Assembly: GCF_900177655.1 (NCBI RefSeq)
Contig: NZ_FXWK01000002.1
Span: 930,001 to 994,000 of the forward strand
Origin: Devosia lucknowensis
Lineage (GTDB): Bacteria > Pseudomonadota > Alphaproteobacteria > Rhizobiales > Devosiaceae
DNA: 64,000 nucleotides
Reading direction: 5' to 3'
Positions 40,705 to 49,471 of the stretch are shown here, one piece after another (the stretch's first letter is position 1; each line of letters opens with the position of its first letter). The notes beneath the pieces were generated by a model. The model saw only the letters and a program-made list of their open reading frames with translations. It had not been told where the DNA came from and did not search any database. The position numbers and the translations under genes were made by a program.

Positions 40705-41748
40705 TCAAGGCGTCCATTTGCCTTCCACCTTCCGGCGTTCGGCCTCTTCCACCGCGGCCTTTTCGGCATCGAGCACGTTGAGCACGTCGTAGAGGACCTG
40801 GTCGACGCCCTGGCCGGTGGCACCCGAGACCAGCCGCACCTCGGCCTTGGAGGCCTTCTTGAGTGCCTTGACCTTGGCCTTGACCTCGTCCTCGCTCAAG
40901 GCATCGACCTTGTTGAGCACGACGATTTCCTGCTTGTCGGCCAAAACGTCGGCATAGGCCGCCAGCTCGTAGCGCACGGCCTTGTAGACATGGGCGACGT
41001 CTTCGTTGGTGCCGTCGATCAGGTGGATCAGCACCTGGCAGCGCTCGATATGCCCGAGGAAGCGGTCGCCGATGCCGATGCCTTCGCTCGCGCCTTCGAT
41101 CAGGCCCGGAATGTCAGCGAGCACGAATTCGCGCTCGCCGATGCGCACCACACCCAGGTTGGGATGGAGCGTGGTGAAGGGGTAGTCGGCAATCTTGGGC
41201 TTGGCGGCGGACACCGCGGCGAGGAATGTCGATTTGCCGGCATTGGGCTGGCCGACCAGACCTGCATCGGCGATCAGCTTGAGGCGCAGCCAGATCCCCT
41301 TTTCCGTGCCTTCCTGGCCCGGATTGGCCCGGCGTGGCGCCTGGTTGGACGAGGTCTTGAAATAGGCATTGCCGAAGCCGCCATTGCCCCCCTGCAGCAG
41401 TACGATGCGCTGGCCGATCTCGGTGAAATCGGCGATCAGGGTTTCCTGGTCTTCCTCGAAAATCTGCGTGCCGACGGGCACGCGCAGGATAACGTCCTCG
41501 CCATCGGCGCCGGTGCGGTTCTTGCCCATGCCGTGCACGCCGGTGCCGGCGCGAAAATGCTGGGTGTAGCGGAAGTCGATCAGCGTGTTGAGGCCGTCGG
41601 CGCATTCGGCAATCACGTCGCCGCCGCGGCCGCCATTGCCGCCATCGGGGCCGCCGAATTCGACGAATTTTTCGCGCAGGAAGCTGACGGCGCCGGCGCC
41701 GCCGGATCCGGACTTGATATAGACCTTCGCCTGGTCGAGGAATTTCAT
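40705..41748 (-). CDS. obgE: GTPase ObgE/CgtA
   Basis: Ribosome-associated GTPase needed for 50S maturation and stress response. 347 residues from ATG 41748. The Obg fold (1-158) is Gly-rich ([33 protein letters not shown]); the G domain has [31 protein letters not shown] and NKVD. A short charged C-terminal tail follows. The start overlaps the stop of a GNAT gene (ATGA). Confidence 0.97.
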   Translation of the reverse strand: MKFLDQAKVYIKSGSGGAGAVSFLREKFVEFGGPDGGNGGRGGDVIAECADGLNTLIDFRYTQHFRAGTGVHGMGKNRTGADGEDVILRVPVGTQIFEEDQETLIADFTEIGQRIVLLQGGNGGFGNAYFKTSSNQAPRRANPGQEGTEKGIWLRLKLIADAGLVGQPNAGKSTFLAAVSAAKPKIADYPFTTLHPNLGVVRIGEREFVLADIPGLIEGASEGIGIGDRFLGHIERCQVLIHLIDGTNEDVAHVYKAVRYELAAYADVLADKQEIVVLNKVDALSEDEVKAKVKALKKASKAEVRLVSGATGQGVDQVLYDVLNVLDAEKAAVEEAERRKVEGKWTP

Positions 41749-42281
41749 TGCCGTCTTGCCTTCCAGACGCTGCGCGCCAGTTTCGTGTCGATATGCTCCA
41801 GCTCGACGCCGCGCGCAAGGCAGAGCAGGGTCGAATGACCGGTCTCGGTAAATCCCAGGCGTTTCTGGATCGCCAGCGAGGGCTGGTTGAAATGAAAAAC
41901 GCCCGAATAGATGTCGCTCGCGTCGCTGGCTTCGAAAAACCAGTCGATCGCGGCGATCGCGGCCTCGGTCATGATGCCGCGTCCCCAAAAGGGCTTGCCC
42001 AGCCAATAGCCGATGACGGGCACCTCGCCCACCTTCTGGTATCCGATATGGCCCACATACCCCACACCGGCAAGCTCGATGGCAAAACTCGTCTCCTCCG
42101 CAGCCGGTCTGGGACGCTGCGATCCGAGCCAGGCGACGGCATCCGAGCGAAGATAGGGATAGGGCACCCGCGCCAGATTGCCCGATACCTCGAAATCGTT
42201 GAGGTAAAGCGCCAGCGCATCGGCGTCCCCCAGCTGCGGAGGGCGCAGGATCAGGCGGCTGGTGAGGAGGGACGGGGTCAT
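41745..42281 (-). CDS. GNAT-family N-acetyltransferase (RimJ/RimL-like)
   Basis: 178 residues. Begins with the [18 protein letters not shown] segment of RimJ/RimL-type enzymes; [18 protein letters not shown] is the acetyl-CoA-binding motif A (Q/RxxGxG/A, here WGRGIMTEA) and [17 protein letters not shown] is motif B. Acceptor unknown. Coupled at both ends: its start overlaps the stop of a 39-codon ORF and its stop overlaps the obgE start. One of four GNAT paralogues between rpmA and obgE. Confidence 0.9.
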   Translation of the reverse strand: MTPSLLTSRLILRPPQLGDADALALYLNDFEVSGNLARVPYPYLRSDAVAWLGSQRPRPAAEETSFAIELAGVGYVGHIGYQKVGEVPVIGYWLGKPFWGRGIMTEAAIAAIDWFFEASDASDIYSGVFHFNQPSLAIQKRLGFTETGHSTLLCLARGVELEHIDTKLARSVWKARRQ

Positions 42282-42397
42282 TCAGCTTGCCCCAACCGCT
42301 CGGCTGCCTTCGCGCGCGGGTATTGGCCCCGGGCCGAGTCCGAGGGCGGCACCGTGCGTGGGAGCGCAGAGATGTCTCGTCCTGACAGGTCGATCAT
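42278..42397 (-). CDS. 39-residue coupled small ORF between two GNAT genes
   Basis: Begins [13 protein letters not shown]. Its ATG (42397-42395) overlaps the TGA of the upstream GNAT gene, and its own TGA overlaps the ATG of the downstream GNAT gene, each as ATGA. This exact fit on both sides is what supports it; the composition of the last 25 residues ([17 protein letters not shown]) looks like translated intergenic repeat. It may be a real small protein or only a translational bridge that carries ribosomes to the next gene. Confidence 0.4.
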   Translation of the reverse strand: MIDLSGRDISALPRTVPPSDSARGQYPRAKAAERLGQAE

Positions 42398-42915
42398 CCC
42401 CGCCACTCCAGCACCAGCAGTGGCTTGCCCTTGTGGCGTTCGACGACGCTGACGGTTTCTTCGATCAGGGCAAAGCCGGTCTTTTCGAGCACGCGTATGG
42501 AGCCGGCATTGTGGGCCAGCACCCGCGCCCGCAACGGCACAAGTCCGATGCTGGAGCAGGCATCGCGCAGGCCGCGCACGGCCTCGGGCGCATATCCATG
42601 GCCCCAATGGCGTTCGCCGAGCCAGTAGCCGAGCTCGGTGGGGCGGTCGTCATGGAAGTAAAGACCGATGACGCCCAGCAGCCGGTCGCCGGTTTTTTCG
42701 GCAATCACATAGGGATGGTGGCTGGCTCGAGCGGTCTTTTCGACAAAGGCGCGGCCATGCTGCTCTTCGTAGGGAAAGGGCAGGCTTGCGGTGGGCTCCA
42801 GCACCTTCCAGTTATTGGCCTCGGCCACGAGGTCCTCGAGATCCGACACGCGCGGCGCTCGCAGGGTCAGCCGGGCGGTTTCGATGGTTTCGGGCAGAAG
42901 GGATCGAATGGTCAT
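42394..42915 (-). CDS. GNAT-family N-acetyltransferase (RimJ/RimL-like)
   Basis: 173 residues from ATG 42915; the upstream frame crosses a palindromic repeat. Motif A is GYWLGERHWGHGYAPEAV, motif B NAGSIRVLEKTGFALIEE. The ETARLTLRAPRVSDLEDL opening is typical. Acceptor unknown. Second of the four-GNAT cluster counted from obgE. It follows a repeat-containing gap of about 150 bases, so it may have its own promoter. Confidence 0.9.
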   Translation of the reverse strand: MTIRSLLPETIETARLTLRAPRVSDLEDLVAEANNWKVLEPTASLPFPYEEQHGRAFVEKTARASHHPYVIAEKTGDRLLGVIGLYFHDDRPTELGYWLGERHWGHGYAPEAVRGLRDACSSIGLVPLRARVLAHNAGSIRVLEKTGFALIEETVSVVERHKGKPLLVLEWRG

Positions 42916-42951
42916 TGGCTGCTCATTTGATACGGAGGATGACCCACGGAC

Positions 42952-43025
42952 GTCACCACCGGGCTTGTCCCGGTGGTCCATGTTCGGATGCACTGGATTG
43001 CCGGGGCAAGCCCGGCAATGACGAT
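42952..43025. repeat. double-hairpin intergenic repeat
   Basis: CACCACCGGG-CTTGT-CCCGGTGGT and ATTGCCGGGGCAAGCCCGGCAAT in tandem, then GACGATCGG. Matches the element at 36811-36884 in order, spacing and flanking GATG/GACGAT. Lies between two GNAT genes. Confidence 0.7.
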
Positions 43026-43063
43026 CGGGAGGAGTGCCGTGCGCTTATGCGCGTTCATTCGTA

Positions 43064-43591
43064 TCAGGCGCATAGCTGTTCTGCCCGTGCCCGCCAGGTT
43101 TCCCGGTCCAGCCGCGTCAGGACATGAGGCACGTTGTGCTGCAGGGCGTGACTGAACCGCATGTCGCGGCCGGTTTCGACAAAGCCGAGCTTGGCCTTGA
43201 GGCGCAGGGACGCGCGGTTGTCGTGATGAGCGCTCGAGACGATGGCGTCGGATGTGGTGCGGGTGAAATGCCAGTCGATGACGGCGCTGGCGGCCTCGGT
43301 GCCGAAACCCTGCCCCCAATGGCGCTTGGCGATCCAGAACCCCAGTTCGGCGCCGATGGCGACGCAGCCGACGAGGCCGCGGCCGGGCAGGTCGACGATG
43401 AACAGGGACTTGTCCGGATTGTCGGACGGCGCGGCCCGCAGCCAGTCGCTGGCCATGGCAAGGGTGAAGGGGAAGGGCAGCGGGGTCAGCCAGCGGGCAA
43501 CGGCGAAGTCGCTGACGCCCAGGGCAAAGCAGGGTGCATCCTCGGGGCGAGCCGGACGCAGGATCAGGCGGGAGGTGCGAAGCTCGGTCAT
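43064..43591 (-). CDS. GNAT-family N-acetyltransferase (RimJ/RimL-like)
   Basis: 175 residues from ATG 43591. Opening [20 protein letters not shown]; motif A in FWIAKRHWGQGFGTEAA; motif B in NRASLRLKAKLGFVETG. Its start overlaps the stop of the next upstream GNAT gene (ATGA). The C-terminal helix is Arg-rich. Acceptor unknown. Confidence 0.9.
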   Translation of the reverse strand: MTELRTSRLILRPARPEDAPCFALGVSDFAVARWLTPLPFPFTLAMASDWLRAAPSDNPDKSLFIVDLPGRGLVGCVAIGAELGFWIAKRHWGQGFGTEAASAVIDWHFTRTTSDAIVSSAHHDNRASLRLKAKLGFVETGRDMRFSHALQHNVPHVLTRLDRETWRARAEQLCA

Positions 43592-44130
43592 CTCGGTTCG
43601 AGCTCCCTCAGCATCCGCACCATGGTCTGCCCGGCCAGAAAGCCTTCGGTCTCGATGTTCTCGCCCACTTCGGCAAAGCCGAGCTTGCGCAGCACATTGC
43701 GCGATCCTGCATTGTCCTTTCGGGCGCGTGATCGCAGTTCGCGCGTGCCCGCCGCTCGGGCCGCCTCGAGAACTGCTGCGGCCGCTTCGCTGGCGTAGCC
43801 ATGTCCCCAATAGGGTTCGCCCAGCCAGTAGCCGAGCTCGGGCGCATGATCGTCGGACAGAGCCAGGCCGACCACCCCGATCAGGGCATCGTCGAGGGTT
43901 ATGGCAAAGCAGATTTCCGCGGCGCTCGGGACGATTTCGGTGATGAAGAACTCGGCGTCGCTCAGCCCATAAGGAAAGGGCAGCCGGGCCATCCATTTGT
44001 GTACGTTGATATTGTTGCACAACTGGGCGATCGCCGGAGCATGGACCATTGCGGGGGTGACCAGGAGCAGGCGCTGGGTGCGGATCGTGGTCGGCAGGCG
44101 GTGCTTGAGGCTGGTCGCGACGCTGATCAT
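43588..44130 (-). CDS. GNAT-family N-acetyltransferase (RimJ/RimL-like)
   Basis: 180 residues from ATG 44130. TQRLLLVTPAMVHAPAIAQL opens the domain; motif A is LGYWLGEPYWGHGYASEAA and motif B NAGSRNVLRKLGFAEVGE. First of the four GNAT genes; it lies just after the rpmA terminator and so probably has low read-through or its own promoter within the hairpin region. Confidence 0.9.
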   Translation of the reverse strand: MISVATSLKHRLPTTIRTQRLLLVTPAMVHAPAIAQLCNNINVHKWMARLPFPYGLSDAEFFITEIVPSAAEICFAITLDDALIGVVGLALSDDHAPELGYWLGEPYWGHGYASEAAAAVLEAARAAGTRELRSRARKDNAGSRNVLRKLGFAEVGENIETEGFLAGQTMVRMLRELEPR

Positions 44131-44142
44131 TTGCAAATGCTC

Positions 44143-44179
44143 CGGAAAACGAAAAGGGGAACCGGCGGACCGGTTCCCC
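44143..44179 (-). terminator. Rho-independent terminator of rplU-rpmA
   Basis: On the minus strand GGGGAACCGG-TCCG-CCGGTTCCCC is a perfect ten-base stem followed by TTTTCGTTTT. Confidence 0.9.
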
Positions 44180-44252
44180 TGCGCATCTGCTTTGTGTTGC
44201 CAAACGCTGCGCCGGGGAACTGGTCACCGGCGGGTTGGTCAGGCCTGCCGGA

Positions 44253-44519
44253 TTATTCGGCGGCCTCTGCCGGGAGGACAGACACGTGTACTTTATTGTT
44301 CGCGCGGGTGCGGAACGACACGGTGCCATCGATCAGGGCATAGATCGTGTGATCCTTGCCCAGGCCGACGCCGGTACCGGTTGCCCACTTGGTGCCGCGC
44401 TGACGCACGAGGATGTTGCCGGCGATCACAGCTTCGCCGCCGAACTTCTTGACGCCGAGACGACGGCCAGCGGTATCACGACCGTTGCGGGATGAGCCGC
44501 CTGCTTTCTTATGTGCCAT
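44253..44519 (-). CDS. rpmA: 50S ribosomal protein L27
   Basis: 88 residues. [20 protein letters not shown] is the conserved flexible N-terminus that reaches the peptidyl-transferase centre; no leader needing cleavage is present. [27 protein letters not shown] is the core. Follows rplU after 12 bases. Confidence 0.97.
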   Translation of the reverse strand: MAHKKAGGSSRNGRDTAGRRLGVKKFGGEAVIAGNILVRQRGTKWATGTGVGLGKDHTIYALIDGTVSFRTRANNKVHVSVLPAEAAE

Positions 44520-44531
44520 GGTTCTTTGTCC

Positions 44532-45068
44532 TTATTCCTTGTCAGCCTTGTCGGCCTTCTTGGCCGGGGCCTTCTTTGCCGGCTTTTCAGCGGCAGTGTC
44601 TTCCTTGGCGGCAGCGGCCTTCTTCGGCGCAGCCTTCTTGGCCGGAGCTTCGGCGGCAGCGTCTGCCTTCGGAGCGGCCTTCTTGGCAGCCGGTGCCTTC
44701 TCGGCGACGGCTTCGGTCTTCTCGGCCTTGGCAGCAGCCTTGATCGTGGGCTTGGCGCCGCCGGTCAGGATCTCGGTGATGCGGACGGTCGTCAGCAGCT
44801 GGCGGTGGCCGTTGCGACGACGCGAATTGTGGCGGCGGCGCTTCTTGAAGATGATGACGGTCTTCTGCTTCTTGGTCTCGACCAGTTCAGCAGCGACCAG
44901 GGCGCCTTCCACCAGCGGAGCGCCGATGGTGTCGCCAACCATGAGAACCTGGTCGAAGGTGACGATGTCACCGGCTTCGGCCTCGAGCTTCTCGATCTTG
45001 ATGACGTCGTTGGCAGCAACCTTGTACTGCTTCCCGCCCGTCTTGATAACGGCGAAAGTCATATTCAT
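44532..45068 (-). CDS. rplU: 50S ribosomal protein L21 with Lys/Ala-rich C-terminal extension
   Basis: 178 residues against about 103 in E. coli. The first 100 residues are normal L21 ([41 protein letters not shown]). The remaining 75 residues are a low-complexity tail of AKKA/AEKP units, common in Rhizobiales L21. Two start codons (45068 and 45062) are possible. Transcribed from the promoter at 45244-45272 through a terminator-like hairpin in its leader. Confidence 0.96.
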   Translation of the reverse strand: MNMTFAVIKTGGKQYKVAANDVIKIEKLEAEAGDIVTFDQVLMVGDTIGAPLVEGALVAAELVETKKQKTVIIFKKRRRHNSRRRNGHRQLLTTVRITEILTGGAKPTIKAAAKAEKTEAVAEKAPAAKKAAPKADAAAEAPAKKAAPKKAAAAKEDTAAEKPAKKAPAKKADKADKE

Positions 45069-45192
45069 GCCGAATGGGTTTTCCCCACCGGTCCCTATCT
45101 GTCGCGCTCTGCGGCGCCGCGGATTTCGTGACAGGTTCCGCGGGCTTTTCGAATGGATGGGCCGAAAGTTTCGGCCGGCAGCCTCGAGCAGC

Positions 45193-45233
45193 GTTTTCAA
45201 ACAAAACCAGCGCACCGGACGGACCGGTGCGCA
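45193..45233 (-). promoter_or_regulatory. terminator-like hairpin in the rplU leader (candidate attenuator)
   Basis: GCGCACCGG-TCCGT-CCGGTGCGC, a nine-base perfect stem, followed by TGGTTTTGTTT on the minus strand. It begins within about five bases of the expected transcript start and lies some 140 bases before rplU. A Rho-independent terminator at this place would stop most transcripts unless antitermination occurs, as in autoregulated ribosomal operons. Confidence 0.6.
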
Positions 45234-45243
45234 GATTGGTGGG

Positions 45244-45272
45244 CTTATCGGTGCAAAGCCCCGCAGAGTCAA
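45244..45272 (-). promoter_or_regulatory. sigma70-type promoter of rplU-rpmA
   Basis: On the minus strand TTGACT, a 17-base spacer and GATAAG. The expected start is near 45237, just before the leader hairpin. Confidence 0.65.
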
Positions 45273-45334
45273 GCGTCATGCACGCGAGAGCGCGGCAAAT
45301 GCTAGCAATGTGCTAGCCAATTGCCTCCAGGTGC

Positions 45335-46111
45335 TTATCCCTGGCCGTTCGGATACCAGTTTCTGAGACGAATTTCGACGTTTTCGTCGATTTCCGTTTC
45401 CAGCGGGCTGAGGTCGCTGTCGCCGTAATGGTAGGGATAGACGATCCTGGGCTTGAACGTGTTGATCGCCTCCACGGCCTGTTCCACCGTCATGGTGTAG
45501 GGCAGGTTCATGGGCAAGAATGCGACGCTAACGTCTTGCAGCGCCAGCATATCTTCGGTCGGCTCGGTATCGCCGGCAATATAGATCCGGTCGTCGCCCA
45601 GGGTCAGCACATAGCCGTTGCCGACCCCGACCGGGTGGTACTGCATCCTGTCCTGGGTCGTGTTGTGAGCCGCGATGGCGCGGATGGGCAGGTCGAGCAC
45701 CGTACCCTCGTCGCCATTGGCCATTGCCGTGGCATTTGCCTTAAGTGCTTCTGGCAGCTTGTCAAAAACGTCCTGATTGGTCACCAGAACGGCGTCGCCG
45801 GCGATGGCTTCGAGCGTCGGCACGTCAAAATGGTCGCCGTGGCCGTGGGTGATCAGGATTGCCGAGGGCGCCGGGAAATTCTCGTAAAGCGCTGATCCGC
45901 CTACAGGATCCACGTAGATGGCCTTGCCGTCCCATTCCAGCACCAGGCTGGCATGGTCGACCGGGTGAATGGTGACATCCCCGGCGCTGGTCGCAAGTGT
46001 ATCGGCCATCGGTGTGTCCTGGGCAAAGATGGAATTGGTGCTCAAACTGGCCGCAAATCCGGCCAGAGGCAAGCCGGCCATCCCGGCGACGACGTTTCGG
46101 CGTGTAACCAT
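45335..46111 (-). CDS. secreted MBL-fold metal-dependent hydrolase
   Basis: 258 residues from ATG 46111. The N-terminus [19 protein letters not shown] looks like a twin-arginine signal, with cleavage near Ala35. Metal-binding motif THGHGDHFD near residue 100 and GDTEPTEDM near 190 place it in the YtnP/UlaG-like lactamase fold group. The substrate is unknown. The open frame continues upstream across the tRNA-Ser gene, where the encoded residues (RERDSNPRW) are the familiar false translation of tRNA; that part is not used. Confidence 0.85.
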   Translation of the reverse strand: MVTRRNVVAGMAGLPLAGFAASLSTNSIFAQDTPMADTLATSAGDVTIHPVDHASLVLEWDGKAIYVDPVGGSALYENFPAPSAILITHGHGDHFDVPTLEAIAGDAVLVTNQDVFDKLPEALKANATAMANGDEGTVLDLPIRAIAAHNTTQDRMQYHPVGVGNGYVLTLGDDRIYIAGDTEPTEDMLALQDVSVAFLPMNLPYTMTVEQAVEAINTFKPRIVYPYHYGDSDLSPLETEIDENVEIRLRNWYPNGQG

Positions 46112-46318
46112 TCTCAAGTCTCCCGTTTGATCGCGATGATACGAAACCAACAACGCGGCAGAAGGGAGACAGCCCAACCCGCACGGAAATGTGAGACCAC
46201 CGCCGTGGCATTTTCCGTTCGCTGCAGTCCACAAGGGGAGTTGCAGCGGGCAAAATGCTATGTCATAAGCCGCCCCGTATCGACCGGCCGAGACTTTTAC
46301 GTCTCTTATCGATCTCGC

Positions 46319-46408
46319 GGAGAGATGGCAGAGCGGTTGAATGCACCGCACTCGAAATGCGGCATGGGGGCAACTCCATCGGGGGTTCGAATCCCTCTCT
46401 CTCCGCCA
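46319..46408 (+). tRNA. tRNA-Ser, anticodon CGA
   Basis: A 90-base tRNA with encoded CCA. The acceptor stem pairs GGAGAGA with TCTCTCC; the anticodon loop CTCGAAA (stem CCGCA/TGCGG) gives anticodon CGA for UCG; a long variable arm (ATGGGGGCAACTCCAT) marks a class II serine tRNA; the T loop is TTCGAAT. A hairpin terminator follows. It is bordered downstream by a broken integrase gene, so its 3' end was probably an attachment site. Confidence 0.95.
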
Positions 46409-46437
46409 CTTATAAGTCATTGAAATTGCTAGGGTAA

Positions 46438-46458
46438 AATCCGACTCAAAGTCGGATT
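46438..46458 (+). terminator. hairpin downstream of tRNA-Ser
   Basis: AATCCGACT-CAA-AGTCGGATT is a perfect nine-base stem followed by CTGT; probable terminator of the tRNA. Confidence 0.6.
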
Positions 46459-46500
46459 CTGTCACAGCAGCCCGTCACGTTCCGATGGGGTGTTTGTTCC

Positions 46501-46800
46501 TTGCGTAAGTCTATCGCATCTTTGATTCACCAGCGAGGTCCGGTCTTCTGGTTCTGCAAGTCGGTCCCCGTCGACCTGGTCGATCGCCTCGGACATTCGG
46601 ACATCCGGCGATCCTTGCGCACAAGCAATGCACGGGTGGCCCGACAAAGGGCTTGGACACTGGTGTTGCTGGTCGAGGATGCATTTGCGGTATTGCGTGA
46701 CGAAGGGCTTTCGCCCGGCGCGCGTGATGCCTTGAGTGCCGTTCTCGACCACGTCATGGACGATTTCGATCGCAAGGGTAGCCAGTGGTCTTCATCATAA
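46501..46800 (+). pseudogene. N-terminal remnant of a tyrosine-type phage/island integrase
   Basis: An open frame of 99 residues (TTG start). The sequence LIHQRGPVFWFCKSVPVDLV, DRLGHSDIRRSLRTSNARVA and ARQRAWTLVLLVEDAF follows the DUF6538-like N-terminal domain of tyrosine integrases (RGxxYxFRRxVPxDLxxxxGxxEIRRSLRT). The core-binding and catalytic domains, some 300 residues, are missing. It breaks off near 46780, where a TRAP permease fragment begins in another frame. Its place 90 bases after tRNA-Ser is that of an integrase at a tRNA attachment site. Confidence 0.6.
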
Positions 46801-47378
46801 CCACGCTGCGCTTCGGCGTGGCGACACCGACCGAAATCGGCGTTCTAGCTGTGGCCTACGCCCTCGTTATCTCCAGCTTGGTCTATCGCGACCTCACATT
46901 GAAAACGCTCTGGGATGCTGTCGTGGCGACCGTGATCATGACCGGCGCCGTCATGTTCATCATCATGGCGTCCTCGACGATCCAATGGGTGTTGACCGCG
47001 GAGCGCGTTCCGTTTCTGCTGGCGCAATGGGTCACCGGCGCGTTCAGTGAGCCATGGATGGTGATTCTGGCCATGAACCTGGTGATGCTCTTGGTTGGAG
47101 CATTCATGGATATGCCGGCGGCGGTGCTGCTGCTCACCCCGATTTTGGCCCAAGTTGGCGCAGCGATCGGCCTCGACCCTGTGCAACTCGGGCTGATGAT
47201 TGCAGTCAATCTGTCAATCGGCCTCTATACCCCGCCGGTAGGAACAACCCTTTTCATCTCTGCCTCCATCGCTAAAGTCGGGATTGGGGCCACAGTCAAG
47301 GCGCTGGTACCGTTCTACCTGGTGGCGCTGATCGTCTTGGGACTAATTTCCTACGTGCCCGCACTAACGCTTTACTGA
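46782..47378 (+). pseudogene. C-terminal remnant of a TRAP transporter large permease (DctM)
   Basis: About 198 codons beginning abruptly with VFIITTLRFGVATPTEIGVL. The GxxTPTE motif, the GAFMDMPAAVLLLTPIL segment, and NLSIGLYTPPVGTTLFISASIA with a final YVPALTLY are characteristic of DctM, whose full length is about 430 residues. The N-terminal half is missing; the partner genes (dctP, dctQ) are absent. A GTG at 46785 gives an open frame, but half of a transporter is unlikely to work. The junction with the integrase remnant marks a deletion. Confidence 0.7.
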
Positions 47379-47385
47379 GCCTAGG

Positions 47386-48363
47386 CTACGGAGCTGAACT
47401 CATCACGTTCAGCTCCGTGGGATCTTCGAAAAAGCACCCGGCACCATGCAGGTAATCGTGCACGTTTAATTCGTGCAGCCGGCATTGCCGGGTGATCCAT
47501 TCGGCAAACAGGTTGACGATACGGCGATTTAGATGGCGCTGCGGACAGACCAGCCAGTAGGCCGGAAAGTGAATAACCTCGAACTGCGGACAGAAGGGCA
47601 CTAGTTCGCCCCGCTGCAATTCGGGCAGGCATAGATTGACGCTGTCGAGCGCAATGCCGCCGCCCTGCTTGGCCAGTTCGATCGACATGGTCGAGCGATC
47701 GAACCGGAACGGATACTGCACCGCATCAAGCGTGATGCGGTGATAGGCCAGCCACAAGTCCCAGCGGAACAGCATTTTGACGCTGTCTATCAGCCGTGCC
47801 TTCTGCAATTGCTGGCCGATGTCGTCCGAATGCGCGCGTAGTTCTGCGAGATATTCGGGGCTGCACATTGGCATGACGAGGTCGTTCATGATGCAGGTGA
47901 CCGACAGCCCACTCCAGCCGCCATGTCCATAGCGTAGGTCGAGGTCAATGGCCTCGGTATCGAAATAGGTGAAATCCGGCGTCGCATCGACCCGCAGGTT
48001 CCACTCCGGATTGGCATTGGAGAAACTGGCCATGCGCGGCCCCAGCCAGCGTACCCCGAAACTGGGACTGACTCTGATGCTGAGATTGCGCACTTCCTTT
48101 TGCCGCGAAATCGCGTTCCGCACGTTACGAAGGGCGCCAAAAGCCTGGCTGGTGGTCTGGTACAGGCGATCGCCATCGATAGTCAGAACCAGGCGGCGCT
48201 TTTCGCGCTTGAACAGTTTGACCCCGAACTGGGCTTCCAAAGCAACGATCTGCTGGCTAACGGCGGAAGGCGATACTCCCAGTTCGCTGGCCGCCTTGGT
48301 GACCGAGCCAAGCCGCGCCACGCCTTCGAAATACAGCGTTCCTTTGAGATTGATGTCGCGCAT
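47386..48363 (-). CDS. LysR-family transcriptional regulator (GcvA-like)
   Basis: 325 residues. N-terminal winged helix: FEGVARLGSVTKAASELGVSPSAVSQQIVALE, then FKREKRRLVLTIDGDRLY. The effector domain begins near residue 93 and is of the GcvA/AmpR type (SPSFGVRWLGPRMASF, SIELAKQGGGIALDSVNL). Target unknown; the remnant TRAP gene ends seven bases from its stop, so it may once have controlled that transporter. Divergent partner absent: the next gene is another LysR on the same strand. Confidence 0.88.
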   Translation of the reverse strand: MRDINLKGTLYFEGVARLGSVTKAASELGVSPSAVSQQIVALEAQFGVKLFKREKRRLVLTIDGDRLYQTTSQAFGALRNVRNAISRQKEVRNLSIRVSPSFGVRWLGPRMASFSNANPEWNLRVDATPDFTYFDTEAIDLDLRYGHGGWSGLSVTCIMNDLVMPMCSPEYLAELRAHSDDIGQQLQKARLIDSVKMLFRWDLWLAYHRITLDAVQYPFRFDRSTMSIELAKQGGGIALDSVNLCLPELQRGELVPFCPQFEVIHFPAYWLVCPQRHLNRRIVNLFAEWITRQCRLHELNVHDYLHGAGCFFEDPTELNVMSSAP

Positions 48364-48427
48364 GTCCGCCGCTGTCCGTTAAGCTGAGCTACAGTATAAC
48401 TTCAGCTAGGATCGGCAAGTTGCTTGC

Positions 48428-49336
48428 TTACGCTGGAGCGCGTGGATCGAGCACTGGGTCCAGTGAGAACTCGCCCACAAGCCATTCGGCGAAGCGATTG
48501 ACGACCCGGCGATTGCCGCCGGATCGCGGAAAACACAGGAAATGCCCGACATAGCGGTAGGGCCGGAATGCCCCGGCGAGCGGAATGACCAGGCGTCCGG
48601 CCGTCAGTTCCGGCTCGGCAAGGCGCGTAGACTCGAGCGCCACTCCGAGCCCGTTTGACGCTGCGGCAATGGCCAGAAAGCTGCGATCGAAACTCATGCC
48701 CGGCACCGCAGTGAAGCTGAAACCGTTGAGGCTGAGCCATTCGGTCCATTGCACGCGTTTCAGATCGCTTCTGATCAGCGTCATGTGGGCCAAGTCACGC
48801 ACGGTGTGTATCTGGTTCGCTATTGCCGGCGTACACAGGGGCACGACGATTTCCTCGCCCAGAGGGAGTGTCACCAGGTCATCACGGGGGGAGGCGCCGT
48901 AGACGATATCGGCGTCGAACGCCCCTTCGGGAAACTTTGCGGCGCCGGCACTGGCGGCGATCTTGACCTCAACGCCCGGGTTCTGCTCAAGAAATGCCGG
49001 CAGGCGTGGGGAGAGCACCTGGATCGCAAAACTCGGAGCACAATGCAGGCGCAATAATCCCGACCGTTGTGCCGAAATCTGCTCAAGTCCGGACTGAAGT
49101 TCCTCAAAAGCGGCGGTGGCATGCCGCATAAGCAGGCTGCCATCGGCCGTGAGGACCACCCGCCGATGGGACCTCTCGAACAGTGTGACGCCCAGCGTCT
49201 GCTCAAGTGCTGAAACGGCGTGGCTGACGGCGCTCGAAGACAGTCTGAGCTCCCGCGCAGCATCCTTAAATGAACCAAGCCGGGCCGCCGATTCGAAAGA
49301 TTTTAACCCTGTGAGCGAGACGTTGTTAAGCGGCAA
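48428..49336 (-). CDS. LysR-family transcriptional regulator (GcvA-like)
   Basis: 302 residues from TTG 49336, the only start after an in-frame stop; GGAACG lies upstream. HTH: FESAARLGSFKDAARELRLSSSAVSHAVSALE, then LFERSHRRVVLTADGSLL. The effector domain includes APSFAIQVLSPRLPAFLEQN and FLAIAAASNGLGVALESTRL. It resembles its neighbour in domain type but not closely in sequence, so it is not a recent duplicate. Targets unknown. Confidence 0.86.
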   Translation of the reverse strand: MPLNNVSLTGLKSFESAARLGSFKDAARELRLSSSAVSHAVSALEQTLGVTLFERSHRRVVLTADGSLLMRHATAAFEELQSGLEQISAQRSGLLRLHCAPSFAIQVLSPRLPAFLEQNPGVEVKIAASAGAAKFPEGAFDADIVYGASPRDDLVTLPLGEEIVVPLCTPAIANQIHTVRDLAHMTLIRSDLKRVQWTEWLSLNGFSFTAVPGMSFDRSFLAIAAASNGLGVALESTRLAEPELTAGRLVIPLAGAFRPYRYVGHFLCFPRSGGNRRVVNRFAEWLVGEFSLDPVLDPRAPA

Positions 49337-49471
49337 TTGTGACGTTCCCGATCATTCATAAACACTAAGGGCACCGCCGCTTGTCATCAATCCTAAAGTG
49401 ATGGATTGCCCGAGCGCTTTCGCTTAATAGTTTGGTTGAAACAAAAAGCGAGACGTCAGTGTCCTTAGCGG

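Noticed and set aside
46112..46465. N-terminal extension of the MBL-fold hydrolase up to 46465
   Set aside because: The extension translates the antisense of tRNA-Ser (RERDSNPRW) and lies before a proper signal-peptide start at 46111.
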